Of a DNA stretch of 64,000 nucleotides, positions 28,242 through 35,886 are shown piece by piece. Each line of letters starts with the position of its first letter. Positions within the stretch are counted from its first letter, which is position 1. A model generated the notes under the pieces. It searched no databases, was not told the origin of the DNA, and saw only the letters and a program-made list of their open reading frames with translations. Source of the DNA: Geothermobacter hydrogeniphilus (GTDB lineage: Bacteria > Desulfobacterota > Desulfuromonadia > Desulfuromonadales > Geothermobacteraceae); assembly GCF_002898515.1 (NCBI RefSeq), contig NZ_PPFX01000013.1, positions 1-64,000 of the forward strand, written 5' to 3'. Made by a program: the position numbers and the translations under genes.

Positions 28242-29360
28242 TCATAGCCGCATAGGCATGACCACAGCCAGAAAGTCTCTATCCTCCACCGGGGTTATCA
28301 TCCCCGGCGACATATTGTCCCTGACCTGAAGAATGACTTCGTCTTCCTTCTGTACCTGAAGAATATCGAGCATGTAGCGGGAATTGAAACCGATTGCTAT
28401 TTCCTGCCCGCTGTAATCGATCTCCAGGTCCTCCCGGGCATCACCCAGTTCGGGATTCGAGGATGATATCTCCAGCCTGCCCGGCTGCAGCAGAACTTTG
28501 ACTCCGCGTGATTTTTCACTGGAAAGGATAGCCATACGTCGCAGGGCGTGGAAAAATTTTTCCCGGGGAATTTTTGCCACCATATCCTGAGACTGAGGGA
28601 TAACCCGGGTATAATCGGGAAATTCACCATCGACCAGACGCATGATGATAACGGTCTGATCTTTCTGAATAACGGCATTGTTATCCATGAAGCCCAGTCG
28701 AATATCACTGTCACTCTCTTCGGCTATCTTGCGCAGCTCGAAAATGCCCTTTTTCGGGAAAATAACCCCTTTTCGTAATTCCTCGCTTTCAGTTCCTTCC
28801 AATTCGCGTTGAATCAGTGCCAGTCGATGGCCGTCGGTTGCCACCAGACGCAGAAGTTGACGTCCTTCAAGTTCAATATTCTGAAAGAAAATGCCGTTCA
28901 GATTGTACTTGCTCTCATCAGTTGACATGGAAAAAGCGGTTTTTTCCAGCAGGTCGCTGATGACCCCGCTCGGCAGTGAAATGAAATCCCCCTGTTCGAC
29001 ATCCGGAAAATAGGGGAATTCATCGGCCGCCAGACCAACGATATTGAAAAGCGCTTTTCCACAGCGGATTTCTATCCAGCAGTTCTCCTTGGCACCGAGT
29101 GTGACCTCCCCCTCGGGCAACTCCTTGATGATCTCAAACAGTTTCTTGGCTGAAACCGTCACCTTGCCGGGTTTGGCAGTGTCGGCCTGATAACTGGCCC
29201 GCATTCCGACTTCGAGATCCGTGGCCGTGATCTCAATTTCACCGTCTCGGGCTTCGATCAGAACATTGGAAAGAATCGGAATCGTATTGCGTTTTTCAAC
29301 AATCCCCTGGATCCTGGCGAGCGCCTTGAGAAAAATCTCACGTTCGATGGTGAATTGCAT
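28242..29360 (-). CDS. dnaN: DNA polymerase III beta sliding clamp
   Basis: A 372-residue beta clamp made of three similar domains. It opens with MQFTIEREIFLKALARIQGIVEKRNTIP-type sequence and ends VEDRDFLAVVMPMRL, the conserved C-terminal ML/MPMRL element of the ligand-binding groove. It tethers polymerase and partners such as DinB (whose gene is at 47818) to DNA. Separated from dnaA by a 237-bp AT-rich gap with DnaA-box-like sites. Confidence 0.98.
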   Translation of the reverse strand: MQFTIEREIFLKALARIQGIVEKRNTIPILSNVLIEARDGEIEITATDLEVGMRASYQADTAKPGKVTVSAKKLFEIIKELPEGEVTLGAKENCWIEIRCGKALFNIVGLAADEFPYFPDVEQGDFISLPSGVISDLLEKTAFSMSTDESKYNLNGIFFQNIELEGRQLLRLVATDGHRLALIQRELEGTESEELRKGVIFPKKGIFELRKIAEESDSDIRLGFMDNNAVIQKDQTVIIMRLVDGEFPDYTRVIPQSQDMVAKIPREKFFHALRRMAILSSEKSRGVKVLLQPGRLEISSSNPELGDAREDLEIDYSGQEIAIGFNSRYMLDILQVQKEDEVILQVRDNMSPGMITPVEDRDFLAVVMPMRL

Positions 29361-29597
29361 GCTTTCCTCCTGTCAACAGGTAACTATTATTTATTATCTT
29401 TTATTTCTTAAAGACAGTAGTAATACATAGAGCCTGTTGAAACTGTTAAAGCTAAAAAAAATCCTTTAAAAACATGTTGTTAAATAACTTTCGAGGTTGT
29501 GGAGAAAAACGTGTGCGAAGGTCATCTGTTGTGGATGAACGTCATTTTTGAACTGCATCCACATTTTGTCCCCCGCTCTCTGCACAGCTTTTACCGG
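29361..29597. other. dnaA-dnaN intergenic region, possible second origin element
   Basis: AT-rich run (ACTATTATTTATTATC...) next to dnaN, followed toward dnaA by DnaA-box-like words: TTGTGGAGA near 29497, TGTGGATGA (29530-29538) and the opposed GCATCCACA (29555-29563). Bipartite origins flanking dnaA are known in other bacteria. This region could be the secondary half, or simply the dnaN promoter with DnaA control. Confidence 0.45.
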
Positions 29598-30944
29598 TCA
29601 GGATTCAAGAGTGGCGCGAATGGATCCCACGGATGCACTCAACTGCATATCGTCAGCCATTTTAGCCTCGATCTTCTTGATGGCGTGAATAATGGTCGAG
29701 TGGTCCTTACCGCCGAATTTATCGCCTATTTCCGGATAGGAACAGGGTGTCAGCTGGCGGGAAATATACATCGCGACCTGGCGTGGCAAAACCAGAGCCT
29801 TGAGCCGCTTGGATGATTTGAGATCGCTGACCTTGATGCCGTAATGAGCGGCGACGGTTTTCTGAATTTCTTCGATCGATATTTCGCGGCGTTTTTCAAC
29901 CAGAATATTTTTAAGTACTTCCTTGGCCATGGCCAGGGTGATAGGCGTGGCTGTCAGACTGGCATAGGCGCCGATACGAATCAGGTAACCTTCGAGTTCG
30001 CGGACATTGCTACTGATCGAGTTGGCCAGAAAAAATGTTACATTTTCCGGCAGGTCGATACCGTTCTGTTCGGCCTTGATTTTAAGGATAGCCTGCTTTG
30101 TTTCAACATCCGGGGCCTGGATATCGGCGATCAACCCCCATTCAAAGCGTGATCGCAGTCGTTCTTCAAGCCCTGGTATTTCCTTCGGGAATTTATCAGA
30201 GGTGACAACGATCTGCTTGTGACTTTCGTAGAGGGAGTTGAAGGTGTGGAAAAACTCTTCCTGGGTCCGTTCCTTGCCGGCAATGAATTGAACATCATCG
30301 ATCAGCAGGACATCCATGGAACGAAATTTGTTGCGAAACTCATCCATTTTCGCGTAACGCAATGAATTGATGAGTTCATTCATGAATTTTTCCGAAGTAT
30401 AGTAGCAGATACGCATCTCCGGATTATTCTGCAGGATGGCGTTGCCGATGGCATTGATAAGGTGGGTTTTTCCGAGTCCCACGCCGCCGTAGATGAAGAG
30501 CGGATTGTAGGTTGTGGCCGGGTTGGTGGCGACAGCGCGGGCGGCCGCGTAGGCAAACTGATTGGACGAACCGGAAACGAATTCGTCGAAGGTATATTTC
30601 TTGTTGAGATTGTAAACGCCGGGATTTTTCCCCACTGTTTTGGTTCTGACCGGTTCTGCGGGCTGTTGCTGAACCGGCAGTTCAGGTTCTCCCTTTTTCT
30701 GCTGCAGGGGGGCTATATCTATCTGCAGTTGATAGGAGACAGCACCGATGGTTGATATGGTTTCCTGGATAAGATCGGCATAGTTGTCGCTGATCCAGGA
30801 GTATATAAAACGATTGGGAACCTCAAGCCGAACCAGATCCTTGTCGATCGACACCAGGCGGATTGGTTTGATCCAGGTGTTGTAGTGCTGGGGCGTGAGA
30901 TGCTTCTCCAGCTGCTCAAGAGTTTCCTGCCATAGTGGGTTCAT
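29598..30944 (-). CDS. dnaA: Chromosomal replication initiator DnaA
   Basis: A 448-residue initiator. Domain I (LWQETLEQLEKHLTPQHYNTWI) binds partners. A short Gln/Pro-rich linker (about 85-110) follows. The AAA+ domain has Walker A FIYGGVGLGKTHLINAIG and Walker B VLLIDDVQFIAGKERTQEEF. Domain IV shows the DnaA-box-binding helix EIGDKFGGKDHSTIIHAIKKIE. The gene begins the minus-strand run dnaA-dnaN-recF-gyrB-gyrA, divergent from rpmH, the usual landmark of oriC. Confidence 0.99.
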   Translation of the reverse strand: MNPLWQETLEQLEKHLTPQHYNTWIKPIRLVSIDKDLVRLEVPNRFIYSWISDNYADLIQETISTIGAVSYQLQIDIAPLQQKKGEPELPVQQQPAEPVRTKTVGKNPGVYNLNKKYTFDEFVSGSSNQFAYAAARAVATNPATTYNPLFIYGGVGLGKTHLINAIGNAILQNNPEMRICYYTSEKFMNELINSLRYAKMDEFRNKFRSMDVLLIDDVQFIAGKERTQEEFFHTFNSLYESHKQIVVTSDKFPKEIPGLEERLRSRFEWGLIADIQAPDVETKQAILKIKAEQNGIDLPENVTFFLANSISSNVRELEGYLIRIGAYASLTATPITLAMAKEVLKNILVEKRREISIEEIQKTVAAHYGIKVSDLKSSKRLKALVLPRQVAMYISRQLTPCSYPEIGDKFGGKDHSTIIHAIKKIEAKMADDMQLSASVGSIRATLES

Positions 30945-31329
30945 TGATCAATCGATTCAGGGTGTTGCCGATTCCGGGAGGGAAAGCAACCGGCGGACTA
31001 TTAAAATAATTATCCACAGTTTTATAAACAGCTGTGGAAATAATTAATAACTAGTTGAAAACAGGTTGTTTCATGGAGAAAAATAGACCTGAAAAGCGAG
31101 TTTTAAGCTAGCAGAGAGGTTGTCGTTTGGCAAGAAAATTTTCACCTGTTGACGATGCGTCCGGCTTTTGTATCGTTTCCCTTTTTCCCGGTCGTCCGAC
31201 TGCCGTTTTCCTTTTATTTTGCCGGCTGCAGTCTCCTCAATCCGGGAAGAATTCGTGACTCTGTATCTTGTCCATGAAAAGAGGTATGGGCCTGGGGATG
31301 CGATCCTTTATCTGAGGGGCGATAAATTC
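30945..31329. other. Candidate oriC between dnaA and rpmH
   Basis: AT-rich 470-bp gap (30945-31414), of which this is the dnaA-proximal part. It contains a perfect DnaA box TTATCCACA (31010-31018) facing CTGTGGAAATAATT (31032-31045), forming a near inverted repeat around TTTTATAAA. Next come ATTAATAACTAGTTG and more A/T-rich sequence, which could be the unwinding element. Overall gene direction flips here. No convincing gene lies inside; a 62-codon frame at 31168 is judged chance. The same boxes could let DnaA regulate its own gene. Confidence 0.6.
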
Positions 31330-31358
31330 TTGACAGTCTTCCATCAATGGGGGTAAAA
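31330..31358 (+). promoter_or_regulatory. Putative promoter of rpmH-rnpA
   Basis: TTGACA (31330-31335), 17-bp spacer, then GTAAAA (31353-31358), about 55 bp before rpmH. Confidence 0.6.
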
Positions 31359-31414
31359 GTACCCTTTGCCATAAAGCAGATAATGCTGAAAACTATATAG
31401 GAGAAAAGAAGACG

Positions 31415-31564
31415 ATGAAACGCACCTATCAACCGAGTCGTATCAGCCGCAAGAGAACTCATGGTTTCCGTAAGCGGATGCAGAGCAAGAATGGCCAGTC
31501 GGTTATTCGTCGCCGCCGGGCCAAGGGCCGCAAGACACTTGCAGCAACCATTCCGAGCAAATAA
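31415..31564 (+). CDS. rpmH: 50S ribosomal protein L34
   Basis: A 49-residue, highly basic protein. It starts [18 protein letters not shown] and contains [10 protein letters not shown] and [11 protein letters not shown], the L34 pattern. AGGAGAAAAG lies before the ATG at 31415. It is followed by rnpA 11 nt later, the conserved rpmH-rnpA-yidD-yidC order. Confidence 0.98.
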   Translation: MKRTYQPSRISRKRTHGFRKRMQSKNGQSVIRRRRAKGRKTLAATIPSK

Positions 31565-31575
31565 CGGAGTCGCGG

Positions 31576-31920
31576 GTGGGCCGGCGCGGGCAGACTTTTC
31601 CCGCTGCACACCGACTTAAAAATCGGCAGGATTTCCTGCAGTGTAAGAAAATGGGGCGCAAGGTACATACGTCCCATTTTCTTATTTTTATCGAACAGCA
31701 TCAGCGACCCGGGCCGAGCAGGCTTGGTTTGACCGTCAGTCGTAAGGTGGGGAATGCGGTTGTCCGCAACCGGGTTAAACGATTGGTGCGTGAATTCTTC
31801 CGTACCCGCTATCATCAGCTCGCTGCCAACTGCAGTTATTCGGTTATTGCCAAACGGAACGCCGGTGAGATCAAATTCGAAGATCTCTGTCGTCAACTTC
31901 AGGTTCTCCTGAAACAGTGA
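31576..31920 (+). CDS. rnpA: Ribonuclease P protein component
   Basis: A 114-residue basic protein that assists the RNase P RNA in tRNA 5' maturation. The signature is LGLTVSRKVGNAVVRNRVKRLVREFFR (RNR motif). The start is a GTG at 31576 after GGAG. The RNA partner (rnpB) is not in the window. Confidence 0.96.
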   Translation: MGRRGQTFPAAHRLKNRQDFLQCKKMGRKVHTSHFLIFIEQHQRPGPSRLGLTVSRKVGNAVVRNRVKRLVREFFRTRYHQLAANCSYSVIAKRNAGEIKFEDLCRQLQVLLKQ

Positions 31921-31942
31921 GTTTTCGTTGCGGCCATCATTC

Positions 31943-32155
31943 ATGCTTGGAAAAATCTTTATTTTTCTTATTGATTTTTACCGAAAGGTGGTTTCGCCGT
32001 TTAAGCCGCCCGTCTGTCGATTTTATCCCAGTTGTTCCTGTTATATGCGTGATGCCGTCCGTAGATACGGTCCTTTTAAAGGAGTTTGGCTCGGTGTCAG
32101 GCGCCTGGTCAAATGTGGTCCCTGGCATCCCGGTGGCTACGATCCATTACGCTGA
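31943..32155 (+). CDS. yidD: Membrane insertion efficiency factor YidD
   Basis: A 70-residue protein. IFIFLIDFYRKVVSP is an amphipathic helix, followed by CRFYPSCSCYMRDAVRRYG with the family's three Cys, and WHPGGYDPLR at the end. It sits between rnpA and yidC and assists YidC-dependent insertion. The start is ambiguous: the ATG at 31943 gives the family-like N-terminus but lacks a good ribosome site; a TTG at 31928 is the alternative. Confidence 0.93.
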   Translation: MLGKIFIFLIDFYRKVVSPFKPPVCRFYPSCSCYMRDAVRRYGPFKGVWLGVRRLVKCGPWHPGGYDPLR

Positions 32156-32181
32156 AGCGACTATTTCCCGGAGAATGCAGT

Positions 32182-33786
32182 ATGGAAAATAAAAATACTA
32201 TTATTGCCATCGTTCTGATGGCGGTTGTCTGGCTCGGTTTTACTTTCTTTTTCAAGCCTTCTCCCCCGGTCGTTGCTCCAGAAGTCGGCCAGCACCAGGA
32301 GGCTGCTCCGAAAGTCGTTGAAAAGAAGGTGACACAGCAGCCTGTGGCAGCTCCGGTGCCGACAGCGGATCTGGCTCCTCCTGTCAATGAACAGTTGATC
32401 AATGTTGAAAATGATTATCTGCGGTTACAGATCAGTTCCTCCGGTGCCCGCATCAAGCATGTTGAATTAAAGCAGTACCGGGTTTCAGCTGATATCGATG
32501 CCGCGCCGGTTGTCTTGCATCCCAACGGTCCCCTGCGTACCGCAACTCTGAAGACCACGGGTCGCGAAGGACTTTCGGTTCCTGTAGATGCAAACTTTCA
32601 ACTGCTGTCGGGGGAAAAGAACATTAATCTCAAACCCGGTCAAACGGCTGATCTGGTTTTTCGTTATGTCGACCAGGCCAATGGTCTGCAGGTCGATAAA
32701 GTCTTTCATTTCAACGGTGATAATTACCAGTTTGATATGAACTACCAGGTTAAAAATATTTCCAACCTGAATAAAAGCGGCGTGCTGCAATTAAGCCTGA
32801 TTCAGCCCTGGGATGAGAAACTCCATTCCAGTCGTTATGATTTTATCGGACCGGTCACTTATACCGGTAAGGATCTTGAGACCGATAAGGTGAAAAAACT
32901 GGCAGAGCAGATCAAGAGTTATCAGCAACCAGTCTGGTCTGGATTTGAAACCAAGTATTTTATCAGTGCTGCTGCCCCGCTTGGAAACTCGATTGAGAAG
33001 GTCACCGTTTCCAAAGAGGGTGAGTTGATCGAAAATACCTTTTCTTCGACATACTTCAATATTGCTCCGCAGGCGACCGCGCAGATAGGAGTCAATTTCT
33101 ATTTCGGTCCCCGTGATTCTGAAATACTCAAGCAGGCTGGACATCAATTCGATAAAGCCATTGATCTTGGTTTTTTTGCTGTCATCGCGTCACCTTTGCG
33201 TTATGTGCTTAAATTTTTCTATGGTTTTGTTGGTAATTACGGGGTTTCCATCATCCTGCTGACCGTCATCATCAAGCTCATCTTCTGGCCGTTGACTCAA
33301 AAAAGCTATACGTCGATGAAGGAAATGCAGAAGATTCAGCCTGAAATGGCCAAGATCAGGGAAAAATTCAAAAACGACAAGGAGCGGATGAACAAAGAGA
33401 TCATGGCTCTTTACAAGGATAAAAGAGTCAATCCTCTCGGCGGTTGTCTGCCGATGGTCATCCAGATTCCGGTTTTCTTTGCGCTCTACCGGGTGTTGAT
33501 GGTCGATATCGCCCTGCGGCATGCCCCCTTTGTTTTCTGGTTGCAGGATCTATCTGCGAAAGATCCCTACTACATCACCCCGGTTATTATGGGGGTGACC
33601 ATGTTTATTCAGCAGAAAATGACCCCTTCGACCATGGACCCGAAACAGGCCAAAATGTTCATGATGATGCCGGTTGTTTTTACCTTCCTGTTCCTGAATT
33701 TCCCTTCCGGCCTTGTTGTCTACTGGTTGACCAACAACCTGTTGACCATTGGTCAACAGTATATGATTCATCGTAAACCGTCCTGA
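32182..33786 (+). CDS. yidC: Membrane protein insertase YidC
   Basis: A 534-residue inner membrane insertase. The start is the ATG at 32182 (MENKNTIIAIVLMAVVW) after GGAGA. An N-terminal membrane helix is followed by the large periplasmic beta domain (about 60-330). The conserved core then begins near FFAVIASPLRYVLKFFYGFVGNYG, with the hydrophilic-groove region QKSYTSMKEMQKIQPEMAKIREKFKNDKERMNKEIMALYK and three more helices. It inserts small membrane proteins such as ATP synthase subunits. Confidence 0.98.
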   Translation: MENKNTIIAIVLMAVVWLGFTFFFKPSPPVVAPEVGQHQEAAPKVVEKKVTQQPVAAPVPTADLAPPVNEQLINVENDYLRLQISSSGARIKHVELKQYRVSADIDAAPVVLHPNGPLRTATLKTTGREGLSVPVDANFQLLSGEKNINLKPGQTADLVFRYVDQANGLQVDKVFHFNGDNYQFDMNYQVKNISNLNKSGVLQLSLIQPWDEKLHSSRYDFIGPVTYTGKDLETDKVKKLAEQIKSYQQPVWSGFETKYFISAAAPLGNSIEKVTVSKEGELIENTFSSTYFNIAPQATAQIGVNFYFGPRDSEILKQAGHQFDKAIDLGFFAVIASPLRYVLKFFYGFVGNYGVSIILLTVIIKLIFWPLTQKSYTSMKEMQKIQPEMAKIREKFKNDKERMNKEIMALYKDKRVNPLGGCLPMVIQIPVFFALYRVLMVDIALRHAPFVFWLQDLSAKDPYYITPVIMGVTMFIQQKMTPSTMDPKQAKMFMMMPVVFTFLFLNFPSGLVVYWLTNNLLTIGQQYMIHRKPS

Positions 33787-33793
33787 AGGAGCC

Positions 33794-34417
33794 ATGGTCC
33801 AGGAACTTCTTCATTTTCAGGTGTCGGCAACCGGTCTGGCTGAAGCCGTTGATCGGGGAATACAGCATTTCAACTGCAATCGCAGTGATCTGGAAGTGGA
33901 TATTTTGCAACCGCCAAGGCAGGGATTGTTCGGATTGTTCGGTCGCAAAAATGCCGTGGTGCGACTCCGGGTCATCAATCGTGTTCAGGCCGGTCGGCTG
34001 ATTCTGGAGAAGCTGCTGTCGTTGATCGGAATGGATGCCCGGGTCGAGAGTTCAATCCCGGCGCGGACTCTTAATATCATCTCTGATCAGAGTGCCATTA
34101 TCATCGGCCGCCATGGTCAGACGATTGACAGCCTGCAAACCGTACTCAACGGTCTTCTTGATAGTGCCCTTCCAGGCGGTGGTCGACTGGTTGTTGATTG
34201 CGATGACTACCGGCAGAGACGCATAGCCGCCTTGCAGGGGCTCGCCCGCAAACTGGTACGCCAGGCCAGGGAATCGGGCGGGACCGCCATCAGTGAATCT
34301 CTTCCCGGTGATCAATGTCACATTCTGCAGCAGTTGCTGACCAGAATGCCGGATATTACCGTGTGGACCCGGGGACAAGGACATCTGAAGCAGATGGTTG
34401 TCGGTTTAAAGGCCTGA
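33794..34417 (+). CDS. khpB: KhpB / Jag RNA-binding protein
   Basis: A 207-residue protein with Jag-N, KH and R3H-like parts. Jag-N is VSATGLAEAVDRGIQHF..., with LFGLFGRKNAVVRLRV. The KH domain holds IIIGRHGQTIDSLQTVLN. The C-terminal R3H region is degenerate: the usual RRxxH is DQCHIL, so the core Arg is not in place. In Gram-positive bacteria KhpB works with KhpA in RNA control of cell wall and division genes. AAGGAGCC gives a good ribosome site; yidC-khpB-mnmE are closely packed. Confidence 0.92.
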   Translation: MVQELLHFQVSATGLAEAVDRGIQHFNCNRSDLEVDILQPPRQGLFGLFGRKNAVVRLRVINRVQAGRLILEKLLSLIGMDARVESSIPARTLNIISDQSAIIIGRHGQTIDSLQTVLNGLLDSALPGGGRLVVDCDDYRQRRIAALQGLARKLVRQARESGGTAISESLPGDQCHILQQLLTRMPDITVWTRGQGHLKQMVVGLKA

Positions 34418-34419
34418 CC

Positions 34420-35790
34420 GTGAACACTGAAACAACGATTATCGCTCCGGCAACCCCTCCCGGCGAAGGCGGGCTGGCGGTTGTCCGGTTGTCCGGATCA
34501 TCGTCCGAGAGCCTGTTACGACGTTTTTTCAAACCCTCCGGAAAATTTCCGTCCCTTGACAGTCATCGGCTCTATCACGGTAATCTTGTTGACACTGACG
34601 GGTCCCTGATCGATGAAGTTATGGCGGTTCTCATGCGTGCTCCCCGTACCTTTACCCGGGAAGATGTGGCGGAGATCCATTGCCATGGCGGACCGCTGAT
34701 TGTTCAGCAGATTCTCGATCTTTTCATCACTGCCGGAGCCACTCTTGCCCAGCCGGGTGAATTTACTCTACGAGCCTTCCTCAATGGACGAATCGATCTG
34801 GCACAGGCTGAAGCGGTTGCGGATCTGATTCACGCCCGTTCTGTTTCAGCTCAAAGAGTTGCTCTGAATCAGCTGCAAGGAAAACTTTCACAGATAATCA
34901 GGATTTACCATCGGCAGGTGGTTGATTTGCTGGCGTTGGTTGAGGCACATATCGATTTCCTTGAAGAGGATATTTCTCCACCTCAGCCCGATGTTCTCTG
35001 CCGTTCAGCAGAAGAAATTATTGAGGCGATCGAAAAACTGCTTGCGGGTTTCAACAGTGGCCGGATGATTCATGATGGATTGCGAATACTGCTGGCGGGA
35101 AAACCGAATGTCGGTAAAAGTTCGCTTTTAAACTGTCTTCTTGGAGAATCGCGGGCCATTGTATCCCCGTCCGCCGGAACAACCCGGGATACAATCGAAG
35201 AATCGTTATTGCTGCATGATCTTCCTGTACGCTTGATAGATACGGCCGGCATACGTCATACTGACGATCCTGTTGAACAGGAAGGTGTTCGCAGGGCGCG
35301 GGAAAAAACCGGCAGCGCCGATCTTGTACTATTGCTGATCAATGCTGATCAGCATCCGGATCAGGATGATTTACTGGCTCTGGATTCATGTTGCGAACAG
35401 AAGTTGCTGCTGGTCATCAATAAACAGGATCTTTCCCCCCCGGTTCAATTATCTCCACCCTGGTCGGACTACCCCCAGGTCTTTATCAGTGCAAAATATA
35501 GACAGAATATCGATGGACTGATTGAGGCCGCCCGTGACCTGGTCGGTCTTTCAGGTGGCGCGGATAGCGGTGAATCGGTCATGCTTTATGAACGTCGTCA
35601 TTATCAGTCCCTGTTGCAGGCCAAATCTTGTCTGCAACGGTTTATTTCCGGATGCCGGGCAGGTTTTGGTTTTGAATTGTTAGCCCTTGATCTGCGCGAC
35701 ACACTGCAGTCGATCGGTCAGATTACCGGTGAAACCACTCCAGATCAGGTCCTTGACCGGATTTTCAGTCAGTTTTGTATCGGAAAATAA
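34420..35790 (+). CDS. mnmE: tRNA modification GTPase MnmE
   Basis: A 456-residue GTPase that, with MnmG, makes 5-carboxymethylaminomethyl-type modifications at tRNA wobble U34. The start is the GTG at 34420, 2 nt after khpB. The N-terminal tetrahydrofolate domain begins TTIIAPATPPGEGGLAVVRLSG. The G domain has GKPNVGKSSLLNCLLG, GTTRDTIEE, DTAGI and NKQD. The last residues FCIGK contain the essential Cys of the C-x-GK motif. Its partner mnmG is next. Confidence 0.97.
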   Translation: MNTETTIIAPATPPGEGGLAVVRLSGSSSESLLRRFFKPSGKFPSLDSHRLYHGNLVDTDGSLIDEVMAVLMRAPRTFTREDVAEIHCHGGPLIVQQILDLFITAGATLAQPGEFTLRAFLNGRIDLAQAEAVADLIHARSVSAQRVALNQLQGKLSQIIRIYHRQVVDLLALVEAHIDFLEEDISPPQPDVLCRSAEEIIEAIEKLLAGFNSGRMIHDGLRILLAGKPNVGKSSLLNCLLGESRAIVSPSAGTTRDTIEESLLLHDLPVRLIDTAGIRHTDDPVEQEGVRRAREKTGSADLVLLLINADQHPDQDDLLALDSCCEQKLLLVINKQDLSPPVQLSPPWSDYPQVFISAKYRQNIDGLIEAARDLVGLSGGADSGESVMLYERRHYQSLLQAKSCLQRFISGCRAGFGFELLALDLRDTLQSIGQITGETTPDQVLDRIFSQFCIGK

Positions 35791-35796
35791 TGAAAT

Positions 35797-35812
35797 TGTT
35801 TCACGTGGAACA
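35797..35812 (+). promoter_or_regulatory. parS centromere site
   Basis: TGTTTCACGTGGAACA is the reverse complement of TGTTCCACGTGAAACA, a standard ParB-binding parS sequence. It lies in the 96-bp mnmE-mnmG gap, about 3 kb before parA/parB and about 4.8 kb from the candidate origin. A small palindrome CCACAAGATGTTGTGG follows (35816-35831). Confidence 0.92.
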
Positions 35813-35886
35813 TTTCCACAAGATGTTGTGGTCTGGTGACCTCTTTAATCGACATGCTGTGGCGGTGTTGTTCATAAGGAAGCAGG

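Noticed and set aside
31168-31356. 62-codon open frame in the dnaA-rpmH gap
   Set aside because: No ribosome site, no similarity, and it runs into the rpmH promoter.
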